Part shown: piece by piece, positions 34,004-49,000 of the stretch
Position numbering within the stretch: position 1 is the stretch's first letter
Layout of the letters: the number at the start of each line of letters is the position of its first letter
Assembly: GCF_051401765.1 (NCBI RefSeq)
Contig: NC_135064.1
Span: forward strand, 25,952,001-26,016,000
Direction of reading: 5' to 3'
Origin: Calliopsis andreniformis
Lineage: Eukaryota; Arthropoda; Insecta; Hymenoptera; Andrenidae
Length of the DNA: 64,000 nt
The notes under the pieces: model-generated
Seen by the model: only the letters and a program-made list of their open reading frames with translations
What the model was told of the DNA's origin: nothing
Databases searched by the model: none
Position numbers and translations under genes: made by a program

Positions 34004-37000
34004 CTAAATGGTAAACAGTAATGAATATTGAGAGGGTTTCCTTTTTTTCCTCGATACCTCTTTCAATTTTTAACTTTTTTCAGTTTGTATATAAGATGTT
34101 CGGTGGTGGAAATTTTAAGGGTTGATTTGTAGACTTCTACAAGTAGGAACAACAAAATTATATTTGAGCCATCTTGAGAACATATCTTCTCAGGCACTGC
34201 GAAGCTAGTAGAATAAGCCTTAAGTCAGACATAGATAAGTCGGTAGAATAAGTTCTGAGTCAAGCATAGAAAAATCAGTAGAATAAGCCTCAAGACAGAC
34301 ACAACGAAGTTAGTAGAATAAATTCTAAGTCAGACACTTTTTACATGAAATTTAGAAGTCTTCTCAACAATGAATAACTCTGACACGAAGCTTCAAACTC
34401 ATTTTCGTCTCACTTAGCGTGTAGAGCCACTCCTTAAAATTCCTGACATCTGCTATTGAACACCATGTATACAAATTTCAAAAAAAAATAAGTCATGTCA
34501 CTATGTCTTAGTACTTGAAAGTAGTGTCCTTCTTCATCAAATACATATGTCGATGAAAGAATTTCTGGTTTGTAGAAATCCTCCAGAATAGTCAGCACGC
34601 ATCGACGATCCCAGTCGTCTGTTATTCGCCCGCCATAGTTGATGTGGCCCGCCGTGTATATGAGAACCTGTGGAAACCATCGCAGGTGCAATTCAGGTTT
34701 CAGAATACATACGAGCTTATGTATATGAAGAAAAGTCTACCTTGAATGGCACCGTCTCGTATTCTAACAGAAACATGTGAAGTTGCGATATGCATATAGT
34801 TAAATCGCCGTCGGTGAATTCATAAGGGATATTGAAACCCAGAGAACCGAATTTCCTTCGCTCAAGAAGTACCGAATGGAATAAGCAGAGAGAAAATACG
34901 AGCCATTTAAATTGACCGACTTTCGGGTGATCGGATTGAAGGAAACTCTGCATTTCGATTACTTGCGTTAAGTATGCGCGGAACATGTTTGCCTGTAAAA
35001 GGAAAACGCGGTATGTGTTAAAATCGCAGAGTTTCTGTATTTACATATATTGAGCCTGGTTTTATATCTTACTTTTACGCCCCTCGGTGGCTCGACTGTC
35101 ATTTTGCTACTGTTTTGAAGAATACTGACAGGGAAGTCTGGAGAAGGTGCCGATGTTAGCCACAACCGGAAATCTCGATTACTTTTCCCCCTTGCCAAAG
35201 TTTCCACCAAAGAGTCCAGCTCTGGCATCCAGCTTGGCGCCAGGTGGCAATTCTGTGAAAATGTGTTTTCTTACTATACAGTACTATTATGATAGAAGTC
35301 CACGACTTGGATTCGGTCGGAAGATTAGTGACTGCTTTCAAGAAAATATGGATACATGAACTATAGAGCTTGTTTCCAAACTACACTGTATAATAGTTGA
35401 TCAGGGTTTTTCTAAGATTCTATTTAAATCTGTTTTTAAGTTCTTTCTAAGAATTTCTATTCTCAAGATTTGTTTTTCACATTGAAGTTCATTTTTCATT
35501 TCTTTAAAGTCTTAAAACTATTTGATTCTTTTTGTCGTGACATGTATACCAGTCAAAACAAGGAATCCTGAGCATTGAAACAGATGGTTTCATCTTTACT
35601 CTATTTTTGTTTCTATGTCTTCGAATTCTAGGAACACATTTCGATGATACAATCTTGTGAGGAAGATAATTCTTGGAAATACCGTATTTTGTCTTTGTAT
35701 TGGAGTTGAAATGCAATTTCATTCTTTTTAATGCCTTACGAAATTATGGTATTGCTCTACGTAAATTTTTTATTCACGTGTATCGTTTTCGCTGAAGGAA
35801 TTCATTAGGCATTCATGAATAGTCTCCAACACGTTGTTAAAACTACGCAGAAAGACAGATATAGCGATCCGAATATATACTCCAAGCTGGAAAGTGGTTT
35901 TTTTACGAAGTGCGTGAATAAACAAGGGACGTCGATTTCATGTTTACCTTCACTCGTTGTACCTGTCGTATCAACGAGAATACGTTCTTTCGCCTCTTTG
36001 TTTCGTTATCAAATGGCGCGATCCCCGTTCCACGATACGATAAATCATTTCCCCACTTGCTGCTTCCCTTTTTTACATATATTCCACAGATAAAGGAGAT
36101 ACCTCTTTTTCTCTGTCCCTTCTTTTATCGCCTTAGAAAATACCCGCAGGATATTCGCTCTTTTCCTTTTCTTTTTAAACGAGGGTATTCTTTTGATCGA
36201 CGATCGCAATATTTTTAGGTATAAGGCGCAACAAATCTTCCCCTTCAACCGAAAATCGTCTGACCAATTTCTGAGGACATTTGATGTCACAGTGACCGAT
36301 ATTTTCACATAATGGGGACATTGCTCCCGTGAAACTTTTATTATCGATCTCGAAATCTGTGTTTTGGTTTACTGGTTAGGTACCTACCCATGTTTATTTG
36401 ACTCATAAATTTTGAACGAGTTTATGGTCAATCGAAAGTCAATTCAAGCGCAATTGAAGGTCAGTTCAAGATCTTTTACAAGGACAATTCAAGATTTCTT
36501 TAGATCTACTTGGAAATTAATTTAGAGCATTTCCAAGGTCAATTTAAGGGTCAATTCAAGGTCAATCTTTTAGATCTTATTTTTAAAAGAAAGTGATAGC
36601 TTTTTTTTCGTATCACACCTATTCTTTTCGATGTTTCCTACTTTTACGGATGTCCGGGTCGTTTCCAACAATAAGATCGATACCTGAGGGCAACGACAAT
36701 GAAGTTCCCAAGGGATTTTGATGTAAAAAACAGAAGTTTCGATAAGAAACGGGTGACTAATCTTGAAAAGCCTTTGACATCTCCATTTATCAAGCCTTTT
36801 TCCACAATATCCCAACATCATTCAAGGATTATCCTCAATCCCCATATGTTCAATCTTCTCACAGACATATCTTTAAAGCGGAAGTACTACAAACTCTATC
36901 TCAAGTGAATACCTATAAATTGGATTGTGACTCGTGGATGAACGTTCTATAAAGGCGAATTTACACTTTTTTACCTTGAATGTGTATCATGGATAATTCA

Positions 37001-40000
37001 TCCACAGTGAAAGTGAAAGTTGAAAGATGGAGACTTCAGACTTTCAGCCTAGACCACTAGTGGCCAAACCCTAGCGTGATAAGAGCCATGTTTCGTCTAT
37101 CAGAAATACTCGAAAGTTACAGTATTTTATACATGTGAGTATTAATTATAAATCACTCGGTAACAAAATAAAACGGTCCCTAGTTTCACGAAAAAAAGTC
37201 GCATAGCAATGAGTCTGGGCTCATTTTAAAGCCCCTATTTTTTTTGGTAAAGCCTCTACTTTTTTATCCCTGGATTGAATATTCTCGGAGACGCTTTTGT
37301 ACTGGGGTGGTAACGTGAAGGTGGTTTTTTTCCCTCAACATTTTTCTGGGAGGATTTTCAAAATCTCGAAGTCACATTAGATACCCAGAAGAGCCACGGT
37401 TTGGACATCATTGGATAGATATATTTAGACATTTCATTGTTGCTTTACAATTAGTGGATCAGGCATGCATTTCAGCAAAAATAAAGACCCAGATGAAAAC
37501 AATTTTTGCACCTTTCACTGTGAATGAATGATCCACAATACGCGTCCAAGGTGTAAAATCTAAATTCACCTTAATTAATAGAATATTTAATTACCTGGAA
37601 GAAACACCAGAAACCATGCTCTGCGCACATCTTCAGCATTGCCTCAGCTCTTGGACCCTGTCCCTGTCCAAGCGATATCGAGTGCAATTTCGTTCCCATC
37701 TTCAACCTGTCTGCGAACTTGTACAATTCGGCCGCTGGATCTGTACCCGTGGATAGGATGAAGACAATCGGTGTAGTAGGGGAAGATTCATTGTAAACCG
37801 CTGATAATTCCGTGGTTTGCGGCTCTACGAACTCCTGTCCCAAGTATTTAGCCAGATAGAGTTGCATCGCGTTTGTCACCTTGTCTGGACGAAGACACTT
37901 CAAGACCAACATCTTCTGAAAGTCATCCAATGCACTTTGCCAAGGCTCGGGGTAAGAGGCCCTTGAACAAATAAAAACTTTCACGGACTCAAAGAACACA
38001 ATTAATTGTGATAGATTTGAATGTTTAAGTAGAGTCTTTTGCGGCAAGTTCCTTGGAAGTACAATTTAATCTTGTAATTAGAATATATTTTTTTGTGAGC
38101 AATTTCAGCAGGTATAATTGATAGATACTTTTTTACGAGTAATTCCAAGAGGTATAATTGAACCTTATACAGGTATTGAGTGTTCTACAAGTGTTCTACT
38201 AAAAGGTTAATGAATCAGATTATAGCAGGAACGATATTTTAATTTAGTAATCCATTCTGTCTAACTCTTTTTCCCTCGTTCCAGATACAGATTAGTGAAT
38301 AAATTATTGCGAAGAGAGGAAGATTTAGCAGCATCGATTTTACTCACAAATGCGCTTCTTGCTCATCGAATACGCGTTTGAAATGGGCCAGTGACTGTTT
38401 GAAGGACTCCACAAAGTTCTCGAATTTCGGTAGGTTCTCCAGTGCTTGGATCTCTTTCCAGCAACGTGGCGTAATCCATTCTGACGCGGGATTTTCCCTG
38501 TCCTACGATCGGGGGACAGATAGATATTTTTATGCATTCACAAGATCCTCGAAATCCATTTCACAACTGCCACCTTTTATCTAATTTGCAAATCGAGGAT
38601 TCTTGCCTTTATATACACGCGAAAGGTTTGCTTGAACCATTTCATTTGAATCTTTTAATATCTCTCCTTCCTTAGCGACATTATTGCGTTATAATTCTTA
38701 CTTTAAGAAGATTTATTCTGAGAAGTAAATTTCCTTTTAAGTTGGATAGGAATTGTTTAAACTCCTTCTAGGAAGATCAATTTGTAATAATCGTCCTCTC
38801 TCAGATATTTTGTTGGCTCGTAGTTTCAATAATAAATTATTAAAACAAGAGGAGTTGTGTAAATTGAAACGAATAAATTTTTGAATTTTACTGCTCATTA
38901 TTCTTTAGAATTAGATCAAATCTTTACTGATACTATTTATAAATTTTGAGAGAAATACCTAACTATGGTTAGTCAGATTACGTCTGATTACAGTTATACT
39001 TGACAAGTTTTCAAATTCTTGAAATTTAAAAAAAATTTCGTTCCATATTTTTTATTTATTTCACTTTTTTCTCTCTCGTACCACTATTTCGAGAAACATT
39101 CTGGATTACTCAACAACAGGTGGGAGGAAACTGAAAGGATGATTTCATGTGAAAAAAATTAAATTCTTCGTTCAAATCATACGATCTAATACAATAGAAT
39201 ATCTGTACTGAATTGATTTCTTTAAGTTCCTAGAAGAATTCATCGATGAGTATGATCTAGATTGCATTTTTTCCCATTCTGGCGAAATGAAATTTCTCTG
39301 AATGAAAATAAGAGGAATGCTCTACCCTTTGATCAGTTTTATATCGTATTATGATCGTGATTTAATTGGCAACAGATGAACGGTTCACCGAACTCTTTGT
39401 CTTACTTCAAGCGGTTCAGTGCCAGCTAAAAAGTGTCTCCATTCCGTCGGATCGATTAATTTGTCGTTCATTCGTATACGGACACAAACGAGGAACGCGA
39501 AATGCAGTTTATGCCTCTCGAATAGGCTGCGGCACACGTTCGTGAAGAGGGAGAACATAAACTTCTGGTTGATATCATTGACCCGTTTTCCAATGTCGGC
39601 TGAAACGTAGTATCGTTCAGATAATGCGCGTTAAAGATAATGTGGGTTAGTTGCTTGTGCGCGTGGGTGAGCAGAATATTCAATGATTGAAGGAAATTTA
39701 CAGTTATTAGTATTCATCGAGCCGTTTATTGTCCAAAGTGATTCATTTTGTGAATGTTTTGGAGTTTTCAGAATTTTAATGCCAAAGCATTTGATTGATG
39801 CTTGACTTTTTGAGTTTAAAATAAATATTATTATTTTATTTTGCAGAGTTAATCGATTTGGCAAATAAACGGCTCAATTATGTCGAAGAATCTTTTCACG
39901 GATTATTTTGAGCCACTCAATGAGTAATCAAGTGGAAAATTGCTGCTATGACAAAGTACATGCTAAGAATTTAATATCACGGATGATTTACCCTGATTTA

Positions 40001-43000
40001 TCCTGACTTTATTGTACACCAGAAAGAAATTAAAAAATTCAGAAATTATTTACAGAATGTCAAGAATATTGCTCTTAATTTGTAATTGAGAATGTTTCGG
40101 ATTTTTGTGATGTTAAAAATTGTACAAATAATGAAAATATTAGTTATTCTATTTTAAGAGATCCATCAAATTATTAAAATCTTGTTAAGCTAGAATAATT
40201 AGAATATTTTTCTCGTTTACTGCAACTGTGGTATAAAATAAACTCGTGGTGTTCGACAGCAGGTGTCAGAAATTTGATGGCGTGATTTTACGTGCCAAGA
40301 AAAGAGGAAAATGACAAATGACGAAATTGCGTTTAAGGCATCATTTCCGAGTTACTAAAGAATGTTAAAAATAGCTTCTAAAATATGAGCGAAATGTGTC
40401 TGACTTGGGCAGTTATTCTACTAGCACGCTGCGTCTGACATGGGTAATGCGCTTCTCCAGTAGAATAAGTCTACGAGTCAGACACCTCTTGCGTGCACTT
40501 CAGATGTATCTTTAACAACTAATAATTCGGAAACGAAACTTCAAATACTGTATTATAGTAGGTAACAAAGAAAGTTCTGTCGCTTTTGTAGAGTGGAAAA
40601 TTCTGAGTTTTATAAAAATGAAATTCGTAACCTATCTTCTTGTTGGGAAAGGGTAATTTAGTGTGACTTGGGAAACAAAATTATGTCCTTTAAAAATCAT
40701 AGGATTACTGTAACTTTAAGGGCGATAGAATTTTCCTGCTTCCCCGATAATTTAAAAATAGCAAAATTTAGAGCTGTGTTACAGTTGCAGCAAATGAATG
40801 ATTTGTGCACGTATTGGAATTTTATTCAACCTTATTTGAGCGCCATTAACTTTAAAATAATTATGTGGAGTTACTGCATTTTGGTACGATATTGAATAGA
40901 AATAATTAACGAATAAAAATCGTTGTACTGACCGCTCTTTTCCGTCGCAATTATGCTATTGTTGAATATCTCGACGAACCATTCGAGGGAATACTGGTAC
41001 ATCGTGTCGACAAATTGCAGATCGGAGAGGCAGAAGAAAAGTATCTGACCCCGTATTGCCACAGGAATGTACAGTGACCTGGTTGCTTCTATGTCCGCCT
41101 GAGTGATCTCGGCTTCCACCATTTTTACCTGCGATGCGAGTAATAAGCTGTATTACGGTCAATTTTGAAGCTCCTTGTAAGTAGATGGAAACAGAAAAAG
41201 TTTTCAATTTTTTGTTCAATGTACGTAGTTTCTTATAAAATAATTTTTCCTCGAGGTATGTTCAGGACATCTTTTAATATTAATGATGTAAAATGTCAAA
41301 AGGAATTTGACTGTAATAGAAGTTTTCTCCTGAAGATTCTACTACTGTATTCACTGAGGGAATTTTTATTTAAGAGAAATTTTATCGTACCTTAATTTCT
41401 TCGCTTTTAACTTTGGATGCTTCCAGGGTAAGAATGAGGTCCATATCGTCGACGGCAGAACCCTCTGACACAGACAATCTGTAGAGAATCCTGTCCTCTA
41501 TTTCCTGCAGTTCCTTTCTCATTTCTGCGTTTGATATAATTAAGGCGTTTCTTGCTTGTTCTAAATCGGGTCTTTCTTGAATAGCGACCAAAGAGAGCAT
41601 CTGATCTTCTAAGCCACTTTTACAAATTAGGTATTACGTTCATTAATTATAAAGCTTCAGTACTTCGAAAACGAGATTGTAGATATTTATGTAAATTCGA
41701 ATTTTTTTTTAATTCCATTAAAGTAATGGAAAATAAGTACAAGCTAGTGCTTCTACACTCTTGCAGATATTTTCTCAAAAATTCTTCATAAAGTTGATTA
41801 TTTAAGAATTTTTCCAGATTCAAAGCAGAATATTGTGTCAACGAAAGTAGAAAAACTGCACGTCTTATAATAAATCTGTTGCGTAGAAAATCTGGAAAAA
41901 AGTTTCTGCCTAGGGAAAAGTTATGTCACCTACGTGGCGGTCAGGGCGAAGTTGACCAGCAAAATCTTCACTGATACTTCAGGCGTGTAATGGGGATTCG
42001 AGAGCCTGGTGGTGAGGAAGAGACGAAAGTCGGGATTATAAGGGACAATGTTCTCTCCGATTTTTATGCACCATTGGCCACCATGCTCGAACAACGATCG
42101 CATAAGTATGGGATCCAGGCCAGCTTCTAACTCTAGGCCGACGTTTTCTATCAGACAGGCTCTTCCAAATCTCACGCACGATTCCAGAACGCGTAGAATA
42201 TCTTTGTCCGTCATTTTCACAACGGACATTCCGCTGTCCTTATACTGTTTTCGGTGAAAACATACAAATTAAAAAGATCTATATTTTACTATACTGTGCT
42301 ATGTAAAAAGCTTGCACAAACTTTATTTGACATGAAAATAAAAAATAATATTCTGAAATAATGCACTACATATTTCAATTTTTAATTTAGAAGTAACTAA
42401 AAAAATAATTTCGTTTCGTTTTACGATTAAATAAATCATTCTTTTTTTAAGTTAATTTAGTTAAATATAATAGGCAACCAAGAAGCAGGTGCTCGAATAT
42501 TTTATTTAAATAGTGTTAGAGTCTGTTCAATATTAAATTAATAGTATATAAATGTTAAATTCATTTTCAATAGAGTATTCCTCGGCTTACTTTAAAACTA
42601 TTAAATTATTTATTTCCGACACTTTTTCTCTTTTGCATGTTTTATTCACCTCTGTCCAACATTGAAAATTTAATTACAAGAGGAACAATGTTAAATGTGC
42701 TTTAAATCACGACGTGCTTACGCTAGAATATCGATGGCAATTTTCGTATAGATCGAGGGGGCTCAGGTGAACGTCATTGTACAAAACAGCGGTAAAGTAT
42801 GATACTATCATCGTGAATCTGTTGTCAGCTACATTTCAATTAAAGTGAAATGCATCACAAGTACTGCTCCAAACAACTCGAGGGTTGTAGAATTAATTTC
42901 AAGGTGCAAACAAAATTGAGTCAAGATCCATTATACGTCTATGTATTCCTCGTAATCCTCACGAATTTAGGACAGATTTAAGATTGCAAAATTGTGAGTG

Positions 43001-46000
43001 ATGTTTCTCATTCTTATGTGTATATTGCACAGTAACTAGGTCATGGAGATAAGACTGCTAAAAATTTTCGAGTTAATGAAAAAGTCTACTTTATAGAATC
43101 TGTGACTCTCATTACACATTTTTCACGAATTTACGTAGAGATAAGTTATTACCTTTTACCAGGATTATTCATTATAAACTTCTTTCTTATTTGAAATATC
43201 CTGTTGCTTTTTCCTAGATGAATTTTTTGTTACTTAGAGTGTTCAGTACAATAAGGAAATAATTAAATAATAGAAAAGGCTATGTCTGACTTGGGACCTA
43301 TTCTACTGATTTTGTTGTCTTGTCTGAGATCTATTCTATTGACTTCGCTGTGTCTGACCTGTCCTAACCCAGACCTATTCTACTGATTTTGCTATGTCTG
43401 ACTTGGGACCTATTCTACTGACTTCGCTGTGTCTGACCTGACTAGTGCACAACGATAGTAGAATATGTCCTAAGTCATACACATTTCACGTCTATTTTAG
43501 GCGTTTCCTCAAAAATTAATAACTTTAGAATCTAAGTCTGAAACGTAATTTTGTAATTCTTAATTTTTGTTCTGTTTTGCCATACGTCTGGTACTTACAC
43601 ATAGTCGTTAATTTATTTACTAATAATTTCAGCAATCCACTACAATATCCTATCCAGAGAAGCAAGATTTTTGCACATACAAAAAACCATTATCCTTTAC
43701 TCACCATAGAGCGTACCCACTTGTTTGCCTGCGCCTGAGGATCGATAAAAAGCGGCCATCGCTTCGAATGCATCGCCAGGACAGCGTTTTCCACGGACAA
43801 CATATCCCTAGGTAAGCCTCCGATCTGCCACTTTCTTATCTCCACCTGATCGCCCAGGGTCATCACAGGATCACTGCCTGGCGTGTGGGGCACACCTTCG
43901 CCGAGGATTTTTTGCCAGGACGTCAGGAGTGTCACACGGTACTTGTCCGTGAAGGGTGTCAAGTAAGCTATCGCTCCTGTCAACCAACAACTCCCTTTGT
44001 GATACGTAAAGCTGGTGAAACGTTATTTATGGAAAATGCAGGATATAGAAGTGTTATGGGTTAGGTGGACGTTTTAAACGCGGAACGTGAAATATTCAAT
44101 GCTGTATATGATATTATGCTTCATTATGACGCGGAACTAGCATCCTTACAATATCAGTTTCATGTCGAGATTAAATTGGGTTCACTCATGAGCTGAGCTG
44201 AAGTTAAACTTATCACGTATTTAACTCGGTTTAGCACGCCTATTTTAAGGTAAACGTGGTTAAATCAATTAGCAGTGGCATAGTTTATGGCAATAGTACT
44301 CTTTTTATCTATATAAAACTCTACATTAATTCTAGAATATTTCTCTGCTCTTCTAGAAAAAAGATAAAAATTGGTAAGTATCGTTTTTGATAGCTTTTCA
44401 ATTACTCTCACCGCTGATATAGGAACAGCAATCCACGTTTAAATTCCAATAAAGGTGCCAGGCCTAAGTTCCAATAACTCAGCCCTTTTATTCATTATCA
44501 GCGTAATCCAAACTTATTTAAACTTGTTCAAACTCTACCTCTCTCGCGAAAATTCCAATGTGGACCTTCTACTATATCGAAATTTGAACGTGCTGTGCTG
44601 TACTTACAATATAAAATTGTGAATCCAGAAGTCTTGCATTCCCCAAAAAATACCTTCACCATTGAAACGAGGAATAGTTCCTACCGGAAGCCAGGAGGAT
44701 ATCGCCGACAGCATTCTTTAAGGACACATGTATTTCAGCGACAGTCGACGTCCAGCGTATCTGCTCCCCAGCGAGGCCAACAATCAGCCTGACAGCTCTC
44801 GCCATTCTGTCCTCGCAAAGCTGCTTTTGCCTCTCCAGTTCCGCCTTCTTCTCTTCCTCCATGCGTAAAAGGTCTCGGAGCTTCTCGATACCTTCCTCCA
44901 CATCCTTCAGCCTTTGTATCGCGGCAGTCAGGGCCCTTTCAGTTTCTTCGAGCGCCTCTTCGGCCTTCGCCAATGCCTCCATCTTCGGTTTCACTTTTTG
45001 GGCCACGAAGTAGTAGTTGTACATCGCGTGCACCCACAGACACAGCGAGTAACAGGCTTTCGAGACGTATTCGATCTGGAAGACAGTAATTCCGCTTTTA
45101 AATACGGTCGATCGATTGGGATTATGGATGTTAACGTTGTGTCTGTGGTGTTGAGTTAGGTGGGTGGGAAATTAGTCTGGTGGAGGGTAATATTTTTTAT
45201 ATTGACTATGGTCTTTTTGAGCATCGTATGGATTAGATATAAATAAAATGAATTGAAAGGTTTAGCTGGTCTGTTTTGGACTATTTCAAGTTTAATCATA
45301 GGAATCATGATTTATCATTTTATAGTTGGCAAAATATTTGCTAACTATAAAACTTTCTCTAGGTTTTCATATGGTGTTTTCAAGATTATGCTGTGTGTAA
45401 CAAGAAATGTCTTTGTGAGCTGTCGTGTTGTTAACGATTAAAATGCAGATAATCTGCCTTTTTTCTAGAGAAGATTATTAAAAAAATATCATTTGCGCAC
45501 TACTGTAAGTTTCTGAAAAAATGTTTGTTCCATAATATTATAAAAAAGAATGAACGCAAACCTTGGATGGTTGAAAATTAGGATTCTCGATGTAAACCTT
45601 CAGTTTATTAATCATTTCTTCTGTGAGATTATCTTTATTGTAATTCTCCATTGTGTACAAAAAGTGACCTGGATCGGCGAGCATTTGGCTACCAGGCGTC
45701 CAATAATCCAGCTTTGGCTCCTCTTTGCTGAATGCGCCAGTCTCTATCTACGCCAATAACGAATAGTTTACAGCATTTTAGCGGGTAGAGTGATCGAAAG
45801 AGAAAAAAGAAGGCGTAGAATATAGGAAAAAGATGTGGCTTGCCTGTTTTCGGTCAGCTGACAAAAACTGGCAAATATTGATTTCATATTGCAGTGAGAA
45901 TATTGCCGAACTGATAAGTGAAATATTCACAAGAATGAAAAATTCACATGATACATTAAACGTTGTCCAATCTAGACAGCTTTTTTGAATAACATTTTTA

Positions 46001-49000
46001 TCACTGTTTTCATTGAGAATTTGTTATTTTATTAACTCTCTATATTTTTACAAAAATAATTGACATATGAATTGTCATGTTACCTGAATATTGAGTGCTG
46101 AAGTCAAAAAATCGAACAAATCTGCAAATATTTATTCTATGCTAAGAATAAATTTCTAGTATTTCAGTATTTAAATGTTACTAAAATGAACGGAATAACA
46201 AAGCACTTGAATAATTTTATTCCCAGTTCACATTTCTTATGTAACGTTTGATCTCGAAATGTTTGAAAGTTTTAACTCTTCAATAACAGCACATTTTTAA
46301 CTACAAAACATAATTAAAAAGTTTGTGCTTTTTAAGTTAAGCTGTTTATGCATATTCTATAATTACTGAAAAATTATTTAGGAAAATCCTGCTAAAAAAA
46401 TGAGAGTTTATAGAAGATATTTTCAGAGGTTTCCTCCATAGCTCCCGAACCATTTGCAATATTCTCTGCGCTATATTATGTGTGCTGGACATACCTTGAT
46501 CGGTTTCACGTTGTTTATGATGCAAATAGCCTCAATAACCAAAAGTACACCAACGGGTGGCCTCCTCATTGCCTTTACCTCAGTGATGTCGTTTCTGTTT
46601 AGAGCTTTTAAGCTCTTCTCTGCAGCGATCAACATTGGGCGTGCTTGACCTGCGGTAAATGGGATATCGATTGAATCATTAACTGTTTCTACAACGTTTA
46701 TTGTGTCAATCGTATGTGGGCGCAGCTCGTGGTGGTGCAACTGTATGTACTAACGTCTATTAAACACGATCACGGAATATCGGTCGCGTGGATTCACGTG
46801 GATATATCAAAGAGAAAACTGTGCATGTTATGTAGATCAAAGTGACAAATTCGATATAAAAATATATTAGGAAGAAGAGGATTCTTGATTACTGGATTAT
46901 TGCGATCTATAAATTCGTCTATGCGCTGCTACTTCACTGACCTAATATCACTGATCTAATATTATTATTCGAGTTGCTGAATTGGTTGAACTAAATGGTT
47001 ATTGGTATCCTTGGTATTTAGAGGAACAAATTCTGGGAGTGGAATTATTAATTAAATAGACAAGGAATAATATGGTGTATTGGAGGAATCAAATTATGAG
47101 TGAATTATGTAGGTAACTTTTAACTACATCAGTTGAGTACACGGATCTACAATAAAAAGAAATAGGAAAAACGTACTTAAGTCTTCCTCTGCCTCATCCT
47201 TAATCTTTTGATTCTCAATTTTTAATTTCCCTGCTACAGTTTCTTGCTCCTTCGCCTCGGCCCTAGTCTTCTCCGCTTTGGTCTATGAAAATCAATGAAA
47301 TTTTCAGCTGATATTCTCAAACGGGATATAGATATATCCAATTATCGAAACGAACCGATGAAAGCAAGACAGAAATACCTTCTGAAAGTACTTTAAGTAG
47401 CTGAAAGCTCTCTTACGGAAGACTCTAAAGTTATGAAAATAGACTTGAAGGAGCAGTACCAGATGAACAGAATTTTCTATTTACAAGAGGATATTGAGTT
47501 CTGATGGCGATACTAACTGTGTCGTGTGTGATCCTTTCGATCATTTTAGCTGTTGCCTCGGCTGCCTTCTCCAACTGGGGTTTCATGTTTGCCAATAACT
47601 CTTGCATGTTCTTCACTTCTACTTCTGCGCTGGCAAGCTTGTCTAAACCTATAGGAGTTGGACGAATGAAAATAAATCTTACAAAGCGAAATTGAATGGA
47701 AGCTTTCGGGAAGTAAATTAGAGCATAGACGCAGGAAATAAGAATACTTTAAAGAGATAAGGAGACTAACAACGACTCTCTTACATCGAGAGGATAAGAC
47801 AAATAGTCTTAATACTTCTGCACAATAAAATTTATCAACTGGATTTCTTAGCGAGTCGCCTTAATGGAGAGTGATCCAATGTCTCTTGGAGTTGTCTTAT
47901 ATCGTCCTTTCACCGCAATATTTTTTTGGGGGTGGAACGTTTCTACCTCTAGAGAGCTATATTTCTGCGTTAAAGTTGACAGTAGTAGTTATACCAATTT
48001 TCTTATCTTTTGAACTCCTGCTTCCAGAAAGACATCCACAAATTCTTAACACAAACAGATTTGAGTTCATTGCACAATTTCGAGGGCTTATTAAACTCTG
48101 CAATATACGTACATATACGTGGGATTAAATGCATATTTTACATGTATGGATTTGTAGATGTTACACCAGTTTAATTCAGTTCGTTATTCCATTCCGGGCA
48201 ATTAGTAGTTGCTATCGCTTTCAACCAGATTCCAGAAATGAATTAACTTATTTATGTAGATTACGCGACCCTCAGGAATTAGTGACGCCCATCGATTACA
48301 CACAGTTTCAGTTACATTTATTCTTCGATTCATGCCTATAGTAGATACGCCCTCATACTCTGTCTATCGTTATTCCCTAATTAAGTGAACGTCCTCGTTT
48401 GGCTCGAACGAAAAATTCCTCGAAATGAGCAGGAACCAGCGAACACCGATAAAATCGTATGGAAATGTATGCAGATCCCGCAAATCCGATTAATTTGCAT
48501 CCCTTCCGCTTCTGGATAATTAACAATCAAAGCGCCAGCAGACAACGGCAGAGTGAAAAAATAAATAAATGTCACACCCCTGGCCTTCGGTAATTACGTC
48601 TACAAATTCTTCTCTCGCGTACATGGAGGGGCGATAAGGGGGTTCGTTTTATCGATCGATTTTTTCAAACAGTTTCTCTTTGTTCTGCTCTGGAATTACA
48701 AAGTGAGGTCTTATTTCTCTTTCAGTGAAACAGAAGGGAGCATGCCTCGGGGTTATTTCATTTCGACATCTTCGCGTCAGTTGTGCTCTTAATACGTTCA
48801 CAGCCCCATGACCCGAATATGGGTCAGGAGAATTTGGACTATGATTTCTCTTGACGTGATCTTGATGTTTTTAGAACCTCTTTGGTGGACTGAACGTGTT
48901 AATATACAGAGTGTCCACGCTGAAGTGGGCTACCTAAATATCACCCCTGTTTTTAGTTTGAATGGTTTCGAAGGGAAAATATCATGGAAGAACAATTTTT

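Larger units (their letters stand above)
35253..37594 (-). other. Large Dnah3 intron
   Basis: A 2.3-kb intron between AAA6 exons. It contains a cluster of GGTCAATTCAA-type words (36426-36570) and a hAT-like element (37068-37416). Open frames inside it are AT-rich and unrecognised. Confidence 0.7.
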
